64,000 nt of DNA. Origin: Corynebacterium gallinarum (lineage in GTDB: Bacteria > Actinomycetota > Actinomycetes > Mycobacteriales > Mycobacteriaceae). The notes under the pieces are model-generated. The model searched no databases, was not told the origin of the DNA, and saw only the letters and a list, made by a program, of their open reading frames with translations. Numbering within the stretch: the stretch's first letter is position 1; every line of letters begins with the position of its first letter. The stretch covers positions 310,001 to 374,000 of the forward strand of contig NZ_JACSPR010000003.1 in NCBI RefSeq assembly GCF_014837045.1, written 5' to 3'. The position numbers were made by a program, and so were the translations under genes. Of the stretch, positions 1 to 8,631 are shown piece by piece.

Positions 1-122
1 TGCACTGGGATGAGGAGGGCATCACCTCCACCCACGGCACCCGCGTGAAGGTCCGCATGACCCACCACAGGCTCACCGCCGGGGAACTGCAGACCATCGC
101 TGCACAGCTGCCACCCAGGTGA
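1..122 (+). CDS. 3' end of an unidentified protein (partial)
   Basis: An open frame enters from the left edge and ends at a TGA at 120-122, giving the last 39 or so residues of a protein (visible end ...QLPPR). The tail is rich in His, Thr and Arg and shows no motif I recognise. The next gene starts 67 bp downstream on the same strand. The fragment is too short to identify, and it could be a fortuitous open frame. The preceding sequence would settle it. Confidence 0.4.
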   Translation, partial: HWDEEGITSTHGTRVKVRMTHHRLTAGELQTIAAQLPPR

Positions 123-189
123 CAACACCGGCCATGGGGTTAAGCTGGGACACGTTCTGCCCAGCGACGTTGAAAGTGAGCATCTCACC

Positions 190-1254
190 ATGACCACACC
201 ACACAACCCCACGCCGGTCCGTGCCTGGGGCGTGACCGCCTTCGCCCAGCCCCTGGAGTCCCTCACCATCACCCGCCGTGAACTGCGCGCCGATGACATC
301 TCCATCGACATTGAGTACGCCGGCATCTGCCACTCGGATATCCACACCGCCACCGGTGACTGGGGTGAGCGGGAATACCCGCTGGTGCCGGGCCATGAGA
401 TCATCGGGCGCGTCAGTGCCGTCGGCGATGCGGTGACCAAACACCGGGTCGGTGACCGCGTCGGCGTGGGGTGCTTCGTCAACTCCTGTGGACACTGCGA
501 TCCCTGCCGCGCGGGGGAGCATTCCTACTGCGACACCGGGGCGGTCCTGACCTACGGGTCGGAGGACCGCTACGCCGACGGTGAATACACCCAGGGTGGG
601 TACTCACAGGCGATCGTGGTCAAGGAGGATTTCGTGGTCCGCGTGCCGGAGTCCCTGGACCCCGCGGCCGCCACCCCGCTGCTGTGCGCGGGCATCACCA
701 CCTACTCACCGCTGAAGCACCACGGGGCGGGCCCGGGCAAGAAGGTCGGCATCATCGGCCTGGGTGGCATCGGCCATGTGGCGGTGAAGATCGCCGTGGC
801 CATGGGTGCGGAGGTGGTGGTGTTCTCCCATTCCACCGCCAAGCGGGAGGATGCCCTGAAATTCGGCGCCACCGAGCACGTGTCCACCGCGGACCCCGCC
901 TTCGCCGAGACCTGGGGTGGACAGTTCGACCTCATCCTCAACACCGTCAGCGTCAACCTCGACACCGCCACCTACCTGTCGCTGCTGCGTTTCGACGGTG
1001 CCCTCGTTGCGCTTGGCCTGCCGAATGAACCCATGGAGGTACCCACCCGGATGCTCACCTCCAAGCGACGCACCCTCACCGGTTCACTCGTCGGCGGCAT
1101 CCCGGAGACCCAGGAGATGCTGGACTTCTGCGCGGAGCACAACATCACCGCGGAGATCGAGCTCATCGACGCCACCGCCATCAACGAGGCTTATGAGCGC
1201 ACCATCAACTCGGATGTGCGCTACCGCTTCGTCATCGACGCCGCCACCTTCTAG
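190..1254 (+). CDS. Zinc-dependent NADP-type alcohol dehydrogenase
   Basis: A 354-residue medium-chain dehydrogenase of the cinnamyl-alcohol/YahK subgroup, which interconverts primary alcohols and aldehydes in the cytoplasm. Catalytic zinc ligands are visible as Cys47, His69-Glu70 and Cys166. The structural zinc knot is Cys100, Cys103, Cys106 and Cys114. The Rossmann motif GLGGIG lies at 190-195, and Ser213 at the end of the second beta strand, where NAD enzymes carry Asp, points to NADP(H). The length is normal. The ATG at 190 is the first good start in the frame. The stop codon overlaps the stop of the convergent hydrolase gene. The natural substrate cannot be read from sequence. Confidence 0.9.
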   Translation: MTTPHNPTPVRAWGVTAFAQPLESLTITRRELRADDISIDIEYAGICHSDIHTATGDWGEREYPLVPGHEIIGRVSAVGDAVTKHRVGDRVGVGCFVNSCGHCDPCRAGEHSYCDTGAVLTYGSEDRYADGEYTQGGYSQAIVVKEDFVVRVPESLDPAAATPLLCAGITTYSPLKHHGAGPGKKVGIIGLGGIGHVAVKIAVAMGAEVVVFSHSTAKREDALKFGATEHVSTADPAFAETWGGQFDLILNTVSVNLDTATYLSLLRFDGALVALGLPNEPMEVPTRMLTSKRRTLTGSLVGGIPETQEMLDFCAEHNITAEIELIDATAINEAYERTINSDVRYRFVIDAATF

Positions 1255-2177
1255 GACTTCTTGGACACTGTCTTCAAAAACTCCGCGACATCCTTGATGC
1301 GTTCCCGGGCGATCTTCGGGGTGGAGATGCGGTGGCGGGCAACATAGTCCCGGGTGGTGACATGGTCCAGACCGTCCAGTCCCTCGGGGCGGGCGGCCAC
1401 CTCATCGTGGGTGGCGATCTGCACAAAGGTGCTGGGCCATTCGGTGGCTTCACCGAGCTGCACCGAACCCCGGATCTCCTCCGGAAGCTTGCCCACGCTG
1501 GCGAGGTCCGGGAAGGTGAGGATGAGGGCGTCGAAAAGCTTCGCGTTGAGCGCCGCCAGCGCCGCACCCGAGGAATAACCCCAGCCCGCGATCGAGGTGG
1601 CGTTGTGGTGGCGGGCGTAGCCGACGGCCTTGGCCACGGCCTCATTCATCTCTGTCAGGGTGTGGTGCGGGGCCAGCGGGTAATCCAGGTCGAGGATCGT
1701 GGTGCCGGACAGCTCCGCGGCCGCGGCCACCTCGGGACGCCACTGGAACTCCAGGGCATCACCGGACCCACGCCACCAGCCACCGCTGTGGAAGGACACC
1801 GCCCACTGGCCGGTCGGGTTGGACGGCACGAACACCGCGCCACCGACCTCCGGTGCGGAATCCACCGACACCTCACCGATATAGGCCACACCCGGCATGG
1901 CATGGTCCACGGCTGAACCCAGCATCAGCATGGCGGTGTGGGTGGTGCGGTCGGGGAGGTGGGCGACATAGCGGTCCGCGGGGTCGGGATCACCGGAACC
2001 ACCGGCCCACGGTGGGGTGAAATCGGGGAGTGGGTAGTGGGCGTCGAAATAGGAGGCCAGCTGCTCCAGCTGCTCCTCATCGCTGAGCTCGCGGTCGATG
2101 CCACCGACCTCGAACTCCTCACGGAAACGCTGTTCCTGCTGCTCTGCGGTTTCTTCACGATTGTTCTTCTCAGACAT
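1251..2177 (-). CDS. Alpha/beta hydrolase (HSL-like)
   Basis: A 308-residue protein. The start is the ATG at 2177, preceded by an AAGGTGGT-like ribosome site; the open frame further upstream is not needed. Two hydrolase signatures are visible: HSGG at 130-133, resembling the oxyanion-hole HGGG of the hormone-sensitive-lipase group, and the nucleophile elbow G-Y-S-S-G with Ser202. The first 45 or so residues are highly charged and probably form a helix outside the fold. No signal peptide is present, so it is cytoplasmic. Likely an esterase or lipase on an unknown substrate. It converges on the alcohol dehydrogenase with overlapping stop codons. Confidence 0.75.
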   Translation of the reverse strand: MSEKNNREETAEQQEQRFREEFEVGGIDRELSDEEQLEQLASYFDAHYPLPDFTPPWAGGSGDPDPADRYVAHLPDRTTHTAMLMLGSAVDHAMPGVAYIGEVSVDSAPEVGGAVFVPSNPTGQWAVSFHSGGWWRGSGDALEFQWRPEVAAAAELSGTTILDLDYPLAPHHTLTEMNEAVAKAVGYARHHNATSIAGWGYSSGAALAALNAKLFDALILTFPDLASVGKLPEEIRGSVQLGEATEWPSTFVQIATHDEVAARPEGLDGLDHVTTRDYVARHRISTPKIARERIKDVAEFLKTVSKKS

Positions 2178-2372
2178 GACCACCACCTTAGTTCGCAGCA
2201 CGCACATGGTGTTGTGGAGTGAAAAGTCCAACAAAAACCATCCCTCCGGCTGAGGCCACGCGGGCACAGGGCGAGCCCCCAGACGAGTAAAAGAACCACC
2301 CCTGAAACCGTGTTGACGCGTACCCTGAACATACAGAGTTATCCTCACTATTTTTCTATGGAGAGATGTGCC

Positions 2373-2996
2373 ATGAGCGGCGTAGCCAAGATGTATGACA
2401 CGACCATCATCCCGTCCAAGGAGGAGGTTGCCCGCAACTGGGCAGGCTCGGTGGAACTCAAGGGCAGCTACCGTCTGGTGGATACCGTGGGTGAGGAGGT
2501 CGGCATCGAGGTGCTCATCGCCACCGACCTGGATGGCCGCCACGTGCAGATCCCCTTTACCTACCGCCCCTCGGAGATCAACCCCGAGCAGACGCTCGCC
2601 ACCATTGAGCATGGAGTGCTGGGCAAACGCTGGGTGACCAATGCACTCGGTGATCCGGTGGCGGTGCGCGAATTCATCCGCACCATCCTCACCGGTGATG
2701 ACGGTGCAACCCGTGATGATGGCGTCGCGCCCACCCTTGATATCCGTGGCACCGGCAAGGAAAACGAGGTGGAGCTGGCGGATGTTGAGCTCGCCGAGGT
2801 CACCCGGCAGCGTGCGCTGGGCACCGTGAAGGTCAACGGCAAGTACCGGAACTTCATGCTCCGACTACCGCATGTGCTCACCGGATACAACCACACCGGC
2901 CGTGGCCACAGTGCCACGGCACTACGCCTGGTGGCACCCAACCCCGGTGAGAGCGACCGTGAGCTGCTCGTCGCCGAGTTCAACTGGCTGGACTAA
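2373..2996 (+). CDS. Maltokinase N-terminal cap-like domain protein
   Basis: A 207-residue protein starting at the ATG at 2373, with GGAGA at 2360-2364 eight bases upstream. The N-terminal part (about residues 7-110, running from MYDTTIIPSKEE to the VREFIRTIL helix) resembles the cap domain found at the front of actinobacterial maltokinases, but no kinase domain follows. The rest is a second beta-rich segment without a catalytic motif I recognise. Stand-alone cap-like proteins of this kind occur in corynebacteria and their function is unknown. It is transcribed divergently from the hydrolase, sharing a 195-bp upstream region. Confidence 0.6.
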   Translation: MSGVAKMYDTTIIPSKEEVARNWAGSVELKGSYRLVDTVGEEVGIEVLIATDLDGRHVQIPFTYRPSEINPEQTLATIEHGVLGKRWVTNALGDPVAVREFIRTILTGDDGATRDDGVAPTLDIRGTGKENEVELADVELAEVTRQRALGTVKVNGKYRNFMLRLPHVLTGYNHTGRGHSATALRLVAPNPGESDRELLVAEFNWLD

Positions 2997-3075
2997 GCGC
3001 AGGTCAACGCCCGGCTGCCCCTCCCGCTGGGGCGGTGAGGGGTAGCTGGGTGAGGCGTCGACAAGCGCTGGTGGT

Positions 3076-5013
3076 TTACCAGATCGCGAGGCGATCCTCG
3101 GGCCTGATGTAGACCGGGGACCCCTCCACCACGTCGAAGGCCTCGTAGAACTCCGCGACATTGCCGGCGATGGTGTTGCAGCGGAACTCGGCGGGGGAGT
3201 GCGGATCGATGGCGAGGTACTGCACCGCCATCTCCGGGCGGATCGCGGTGCGCCACACCCGCGCCCACGACAGGAACAACCGCTGCAGCCCGTTGAACTC
3301 CTGGTTGGCCAGGTCCGGTTCGGCACCGTCGGCGGCGAAAGGTGCGCGCGGGGAGGTCTCAAACGTCAGGCCCTGATCGTCCAGGTACTCCCCGTACGCC
3401 ACCACGGCGATACCCAGTCCGCCCAGGTCACCGATGTTCTCGCCGACGGTGAAGGCACCATTGACGCCGTCGGTCTCGATGTTGTGCTTCTTCAACACGG
3501 CCGGAACCAGGCCGTTGAACTGCTCGATGAGGCGCTCGGTGAGCTTGGTGAACTCCGTGCGGTCCTCATCCGTCCACCAGGAATTCAGGTTGCCGTCGCC
3601 GTCATACTGGCTGCCCTGATCATCGAAACCATGACCGATCTCATGGCCGATCACCGCGCCGATCGCACCGAAATTCTCCGCCGCATCGGCCTCAGGATCG
3701 AAGAACGGCGGGCGCAGGATCGCGGCGGGGAAGGTGATGTCATTGACCACCGGGTTGTAGAACGCATTGACCGTCTGCGGGGTGGTCACCCACTCATTGC
3801 GATCTGCCGGCTTGCCGATCTTGCCCAGCTCATAATCATGCAGGAACGCCGAACCGCGACGGACATTGTCCACCAGATCCGCGCCACCGGCACTGAACTC
3901 CAGGCCCTCATAGGAACGCCATTTCTCGGGGTAACCGATCTTGGCGTTGAACTTCTCCAGTTTCTCCAACGCGCGCTCGCGCGTCGCCGGCGTCATCCAC
4001 ACCAGGTTGCTGATGCGCTCCCGGTACGCCGCCACCAGGTAGTCCACCAGCTTGAGCATCTCGGCCTTGCTGCTAGCCGGGAAGTGCGTTTCGACGAACC
4101 GCTGCCCGATCTCCTCACCCACGAACCGCTCCGCGAGCCCCACAGCCCGCTTCCACCGGTCCTTCTGCTCCGTCGCCCCCGACAGGGTCGTGCCGTAGAA
4201 GTCGAAGTTCGCCTGCACGATCTCCTCCGACAACAACCCGGCCCGGGACCGCAGAATGTGCCACGTGGCCCACAACTGCCAGTCCGCCAGACGATCGGCT
4301 GAAAGGAGCGTGTCCAGGTGCCCCGCGTAGGACGGCATCATGTTGACCAGCCTGGACTCCGGGAGGCGTGACCCAACGAGCAGGGACCGCACCCTGCGGG
4401 GCAGCTGATCGAACTCGGTGGGATTGTAGGTGGCCACCGCATCACGCGTCTTCACCACATCCCAGTGACCGCGGGCGATCTCCTTCTCCAGGGCGATCAC
4501 GCGCTTCGCTGCGGTCTGGGTATCCAGGCCGAACAGGCGGGTCGGGTGGAGGAACCCCAGCATCCGGGCCACATGCTCCCCATAAGCAGCCAGCGTCTCC
4601 TGATGTGCCGGCTCACGGTAATACGCCTCATCCGGTAGACCCAGACCCGACTGCAGGATATAGGCGATCGACTCATCCGAGGAAGAGTCCTTTTCCACCC
4701 AGTAACCAATCGGCGCACCCACCCCCTCCCGGTCCAACTCGCCGAGAACAGTGGTGAACTCATCAATATTCGCCACCGACAACCGGTCCAGATCCGTGTC
4801 GATCGCCTTGACACCGAGGTCATTGATGGCGGCGGTATCCATGAACGAGGCATAGATCGCACCGGCGCGACCCTGATCCTCCTTCACAATCTCATGGACA
4901 TCCTCCTCCGCATCATCGCGCAGCTTGTGGAATGTACCGTCCACAGCGCGATCGTCGGGAATGATGTGGCTATCCAGCCAGGGGCCATTGACATAACGGT
5001 AGAGATCCTTCAT
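3076..5013 (-). CDS. M13-family (neprilysin/PepO-like) zinc metallopeptidase
   Basis: A 645-residue peptidase. Zinc ligands are His457 and His461 of the HEIGH motif and Glu525 of the GENIGDLGG motif, and an NAFYNP substrate-binding motif lies ahead of them. The start at 5013 (MKDLYRYVNGPW) is chosen because M13 proteins without an N-terminal anchor begin in this way. The frame extends upstream into the repeat array, and that extension is rejected as spurious. No signal peptide is present, so a cytosolic oligopeptidase is likely, as for related actinobacterial enzymes. Length is as expected for bacterial M13 enzymes. Confidence 0.88.
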   Translation of the reverse strand: MKDLYRYVNGPWLDSHIIPDDRAVDGTFHKLRDDAEEDVHEIVKEDQGRAGAIYASFMDTAAINDLGVKAIDTDLDRLSVANIDEFTTVLGELDREGVGAPIGYWVEKDSSSDESIAYILQSGLGLPDEAYYREPAHQETLAAYGEHVARMLGFLHPTRLFGLDTQTAAKRVIALEKEIARGHWDVVKTRDAVATYNPTEFDQLPRRVRSLLVGSRLPESRLVNMMPSYAGHLDTLLSADRLADWQLWATWHILRSRAGLLSEEIVQANFDFYGTTLSGATEQKDRWKRAVGLAERFVGEEIGQRFVETHFPASSKAEMLKLVDYLVAAYRERISNLVWMTPATRERALEKLEKFNAKIGYPEKWRSYEGLEFSAGGADLVDNVRRGSAFLHDYELGKIGKPADRNEWVTTPQTVNAFYNPVVNDITFPAAILRPPFFDPEADAAENFGAIGAVIGHEIGHGFDDQGSQYDGDGNLNSWWTDEDRTEFTKLTERLIEQFNGLVPAVLKKHNIETDGVNGAFTVGENIGDLGGLGIAVVAYGEYLDDQGLTFETSPRAPFAADGAEPDLANQEFNGLQRLFLSWARVWRTAIRPEMAVQYLAIDPHSPAEFRCNTIAGNVAEFYEAFDVVEGSPVYIRPEDRLAIW

Positions 5014-5065
5014 GAAGCCCACTCTAGACAACTCACCTGCTACCGGTCTGCGGCGGGAGTGAGTC

Positions 5066-5580
5066 GGCACGGTTCTGCCCCGTTGCGGTTCCGGCGGTGC
5101 ACAACCGTGCACGTTGTCTGCCGGAGCGGTCGGTGGCCCAGGGGAATTGGCACGGTTGTGCACGCCTGCGGTCCTGACGGTGCAAAACCATGCCCACTTC
5201 CTTCTGAAACTGCCCGTCCCGCGAGGACGCCGGCACGGTTATGCGGGGTTGTGGCTCTGGTGGGCAAAACCGTGCGCACTACCCGCTGAAACCGTCGGTG
5301 GTCCGAGGAAGCCGGCACGGTTATGCAGGGTTGTGGCTCCGACGGTGCAAAACCATGCCCACTGCCTCCTGAAACGGCCCGTCCCGCGAGGAAGCCGGCA
5401 CGGTTGTGCACGCTTGTAGCTCCGACGGGCAAAACCGTGCGCACTACCCGCTGAAACCGTCGGTGGTCCGAGGAAGCCGGCACGGTTATGCGCTCCGGCG
5501 GTCCCGACGCGACAAACCCGTACCCACTGCCTCCTGAAACGGCCCGTCCCGCGAGGAAGCCGGCACGGTTGTGCACGCCT
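5066..5580. repeat. Tandem hairpin repeat array 1 (seven units, 82-83 bp)
   Basis: Left arms of the form GGCACGGTTRTGC begin at 5066, 5149, 5232, 5314, 5397, 5479 and 5562, a spacing of 82 or 83 bases. In most units a right arm GTGCAAAACCRTGC follows about 20 bases later and is nearly the reverse complement. For example 5314-5327 pairs with 5346-5359, with 12 of 14 positions matching. Tails alternate between CCCGTCCCGCGAGG-type and CGTCGGTGGTCCGAGG-type, so the true period is about 165 bp. The array fills the divergent gap between the M13 peptidase and the next gene. Open frames crossing it encode repetitive peptides and are not genes. Confidence 0.9.
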
Positions 5581-5696
5581 GCCCCCGACCCGAGCCAGTC
5601 CAGAACCAGTCCAGAGCAGGTCCCGCACCAGGCGCCCGCACCAGGCACCTGCACCGTCCCCACCCCGGGATGAAACCCAGCGGGTACCCTTGATAC

Positions 5697-6572
5697 GTGA
5701 GTTCTACACAGGGTATGTATCAGCTGAAACCGGTGGGAAGAGCGAAGTTGTGGTGGTCGATCATGGGAATCGCCGCGGCGCTTCTGCTGCTTCCCCTCGG
5801 GGTGAACGCGGTGGTGCCGGACAATAGCAAGAGCTACCGGCAGTTGAGTATCGGGGCAGTTGGTTATGAGTGGGAGGTCCCGGTGGTCACCGGTTCAGGT
5901 GCGCCGGTGATGTGTGAGATGACCTCGGATGATCTCTTCATGAAGTACTGGGAGTGCAACGGGGACACCACTGTGGTCACCATGTTGGTGGAGGGGGTGG
6001 AGGATCCGGAGAACACCCTGCGACGGATGATCCGCGCGACCCTGGCCACTCCGATGCCTGAGGATATTGTGCCCACCGCGGCCAGTGAGGATGGCCGGGC
6101 ACATGCTCTGCTGCAGCCCGGCACGGATGAGGGCTTTCTGGTTTCCCTTCCCATTGTGGCGATCAGTCAGCAGGGGCAGGGGGATTATGAGGATGTGACG
6201 GCGGTGGCCATCGTCAACGGGGTGTCCAATGAGTATTACGCCTCCCACATCTGGTCGAGCCTGGCGGTGGATCGTGGTCTGCCCTATGAGCAGGAGTTCC
6301 CGCTGCAGTTGTCCGAGGATGAGCCGGAATACCCGATGGAACCGGATCCCTTTGGTGGTTTGTCCCCGGAGGATCTGCCGTGGGATCAGTTCCCCTGGGA
6401 GGAGTGGCTCAATGAACCGGAGGGTGCGACCCCACCCGGTGGGATCGGCGGTTTCGGCAGCCTTCCAGAGGGGCTCCTACCGGACAGTGAACCAGCCGAT
6501 GATGACCTGCCCGACGCCATCCGCGCCGGTAGCAACCCGAATCAGTCCCCAGCCGTGGAGGAGGCAGCATGA
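5697..6572 (+). CDS. Single-pass membrane protein with acidic extracytoplasmic domain, partner of PrsW-like protease
   Basis: A 291-residue protein from a GTG at 5697; an ATG at 5715 (MYQLKPVGRAKLWW) is an equally possible start, as neither has a strong ribosome site. Residues 15-40 form one hydrophobic segment preceded by Arg/Lys, so the protein is anchored with its large remainder outside. The C-terminal 90 residues are very rich in Asp, Glu, Pro and Gly. No catalytic motif is seen. The stop overlaps the start of the PrsW-like gene as ATGA, so the two are translationally coupled. It may be a substrate or regulator of that protease, which is inference from context only. Confidence 0.7.
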   Translation: MSSTQGMYQLKPVGRAKLWWSIMGIAAALLLLPLGVNAVVPDNSKSYRQLSIGAVGYEWEVPVVTGSGAPVMCEMTSDDLFMKYWECNGDTTVVTMLVEGVEDPENTLRRMIRATLATPMPEDIVPTAASEDGRAHALLQPGTDEGFLVSLPIVAISQQGQGDYEDVTAVAIVNGVSNEYYASHIWSSLAVDRGLPYEQEFPLQLSEDEPEYPMEPDPFGGLSPEDLPWDQFPWEEWLNEPEGATPPGGIGGFGSLPEGLLPDSEPADDDLPDAIRAGSNPNQSPAVEEAA

Positions 6573-7573
6573 ACCGGTTATTTTCCGTGACCCTGTGGGT
6601 GGTGATCGCACTGTCCACCCCGATGCTGTTTCTCACCCTGGCAGCTGGAGTCTTCATTGATCCGATGGCCTCGGTGCTGGGTGTGGTCTTTGCGGTGGTG
6701 TATCTGACAGTGGTGGTGTGGGTGCTCAGCCGGACACCGTTGTGGCCTGATTTCCGGACCCATCGCCGGGGTCCGGATGGGAAGAAGCGTCGCGGGCACG
6801 GGTCGACGGCCCAGTGGGTGGCGGCGTGTCTGTTGTGGGGTGGTCTGGCAGCGGTGGGTATCGCCTTGTTGACCAGTACCGCCCTGCTGGATCTGATGGT
6901 CAAGCTGAATCTGGATTTCTTCATGCTCAGCATGGCGGGTGGGTACCCGGAGGAGATCGCCAAGGCGCTCGGGGCCGCGTTGATCCTGGTGGCGTTCCGG
7001 CAGCTGAACCGGCCGTGGCATGGCCTTATCACCGGTGCGCTGGTGGGGCTGGGTTTTGAGGTCAATGAGAATCTTCTCTATGGGTCCACGGGTGCGCTGC
7101 TGGATGCCAATTCGGATATCGACGGCGTCCTGATCATGTGGGGTTACCGCACGCTTGCCGGGCCGCTTATCCACACCATCCTCACCGCTTTCGCGGGCTA
7201 CGGCATCGCCCTGGCGCTCTTCCGCGCCCACAGAACTCTGGCGTGGCGTTGCGGTGTCGCGGCAGGTTGGATCGGGATCGCGTTTATTCTGCATTTCGCG
7301 TGGAACATGCTGTGGGAGACCAATCTGGCCAGCATCATCAACATCGTGGTGATCTCCCTGATCATGTACCCGCTGTTCGGTTACCTGATCTGGCGCAGCT
7401 GGCGTGAGGCCCGCGCCGATGATTCCTACGCCTACGCGCCGGGTGCGCTGACCACCACCGCCGACCTTGCGCTTATCGACGCCCCGACCACCCCTTCCCC
7501 CACCACCCAGCCGGCGGAACCGGTTGCAGCGGGAAAGGAAGAAACCGCCATCGGTGATGGCGGTTCCAGGTGA
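6569..7573 (+). CDS. PrsW-family intramembrane metalloprotease
   Basis: A 334-residue integral membrane protein with about eight hydrophobic segments. PrsW hallmarks are visible: EEIAK in one membrane segment, FEVNEN in the next, and conserved His residues in LIHTILTAFAGY and ILHFAWN. In Bacillus the family performs site-1 cleavage of an anti-sigma factor; here the substrate is unknown and no anti-sigma gene is present. The C-terminal 60 residues are a Pro/Thr/Ala-rich cytoplasmic tail. The start overlaps the preceding stop by 4 bp, and a hairpin lies inside the final codons. Confidence 0.8.
   Translation: MNRLFSVTLWVVIALSTPMLFLTLAAGVFIDPMASVLGVVFAVVYLTVVVWVLSRTPLWPDFRTHRRGPDGKKRRGHGSTAQWVAACLLWGGLAAVGIALLTSTALLDLMVKLNLDFFMLSMAGGYPEEIAKALGAALILVAFRQLNRPWHGLITGALVGLGFEVNENLLYGSTGALLDANSDIDGVLIMWGYRTLAGPLIHTILTAFAGYGIALALFRAHRTLAWRCGVAAGWIGIAFILHFAWNMLWETNLASIINIVVISLIMYPLFGYLIWRSWREARADDSYAYAPGALTTTADLALIDAPTTPSPTTQPAEPVAAGKEETAIGDGGSR
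7543..7565 (+). terminator. Hairpin at the end of the prsW-like gene
   Basis: The arms 7543-7552 and 7556-7565 are perfectly complementary (10 bp, AACCGCCATC type) with a 3-base loop, followed by a T-rich stretch near 7575-7582. The hairpin lies inside the last codons of the prsW-like gene and 22 bp before the stop of the convergent MFS gene. Confidence 0.6.
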
Positions 7574-7586
7574 CGTCCTTTTCTAT

Positions 7587-8456
7587 CTAGTGCGCGGCGA
7601 TTGTGGTGATTGGCTTGCGGTGCTTGATCAGGATGCCGCAGACCACGGACACCAGGGCGGCGCTGCCGGCCACCAGGTAGCCGATGGTCAATGCGGAGAA
7701 CACTCCCCAAACTGTCGACTGTGAGATGCCGATGCACAGCAGGAGCAGGCCGATGCCCATGATGGCCACACCGATGATGTCGAGGCGTTCGGTGGCACCC
7801 TTCAGCTTGGATTCATACCGGCGGTGCAGGGCGTCGGAGTCGAGTCCGTAGAAGTAGAAACCGATGGCGCTGATGATGGTGAGCACGGCACCGATCCAGA
7901 AGGCATCGCGCCAGTCGCCACCCATGGCCAGCAGTGCACCACCGAAGGCGAAACCGAGGAACACTCCGATGGCCTGGCCGCCGGCGATGACGGCCACGGT
8001 CTTGCGGCGGTTCTCCGGGGTGAGGCGGTCGTTCATGATGCCCACGCACAGTGCCTGGCCGGCCATGATTCCCACCAGTGCACGGCCGATGACCAGCACG
8101 AGGAAGCTCGGGGCGAGTGCGGAGATGACATAACCGAGGGTGATGCCCACGAGGCTGATGAACATCAGGCGGCGGTGGCCGAAGACGTCACCGGCCTTGG
8201 CCAGGATGGTGATCGTCGCGGCGCCCATGAGGGTGGTGCTCATCAGGGCCCAGGCGGTCTGGCCCGGGGTGAGTTGCAGGGAGGCGGCCATCGACCCGTA
8301 GAGGGGGATCGCCATGAGGGTGCCCACCTCGTTGAGCATCTGCAGGATAAAGAAGATGACGGCCATGCGCAGGCCTGCCTGGCGCCACGGGATCTGTTGG
8401 CCGGGTGTGGCGGTGCGGGTCCGGCGTGGGGGAGCCTGGATAGTTGTCTGAACCAT
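7587..8456 (-). CDS. MFS transporter, C-terminally short
   Basis: A 289-residue protein starting at the ATG at 8456, preceded by GAGGAAAC. Eight hydrophobic helices can be counted. The MFS loop-2/3 motif is seen as AKAGDVFGHRRL, and helix 4 carries the IGRALVGIMAG element. Normal family members have 12 or 14 helices and more than 400 residues, so the C-terminal part is missing. The stop is clean and the sequence beyond it belongs to the convergent prsW-like gene. It could be a truncated, possibly inactive remnant, or a half-size transporter that functions as a dimer. Substrate unknown. Confidence 0.7.
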   Translation of the reverse strand: MVQTTIQAPPRRTRTATPGQQIPWRQAGLRMAVIFFILQMLNEVGTLMAIPLYGSMAASLQLTPGQTAWALMSTTLMGAATITILAKAGDVFGHRRLMFISLVGITLGYVISALAPSFLVLVIGRALVGIMAGQALCVGIMNDRLTPENRRKTVAVIAGGQAIGVFLGFAFGGALLAMGGDWRDAFWIGAVLTIISAIGFYFYGLDSDALHRRYESKLKGATERLDIIGVAIMGIGLLLLCIGISQSTVWGVFSALTIGYLVAGSAALVSVVCGILIKHRKPITTIAAH

Positions 8457-8631
8457 GTTTCCTCGCTGAGTTAAGTGAGATTGTCGACACTTTGGTCAGC
8501 AAAGTATGACCCAAGCCACAACATTAGACAAGTGTCCAGCGAAAAATGGTCAGTTTTCCAGCCCGATGGGGGTGACTATTCCATGCCCCCTAAACCCCAT
8601 GCCCCGTCCGGGCCCGGTGTTGGTTTTCCGC

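Noticed and set aside
5066..5580. CRISPR array
   Set aside because: Spacing is regular, but the whole unit is conserved, the arms are inverted repeats, there are no unique spacers of constant length, and no cas gene is nearby.
5040..5663. Open frames across repeat array 1 (both strands)
   Set aside because: They encode periodic peptides (HNRAGF-type) that simply translate the tandem repeats.
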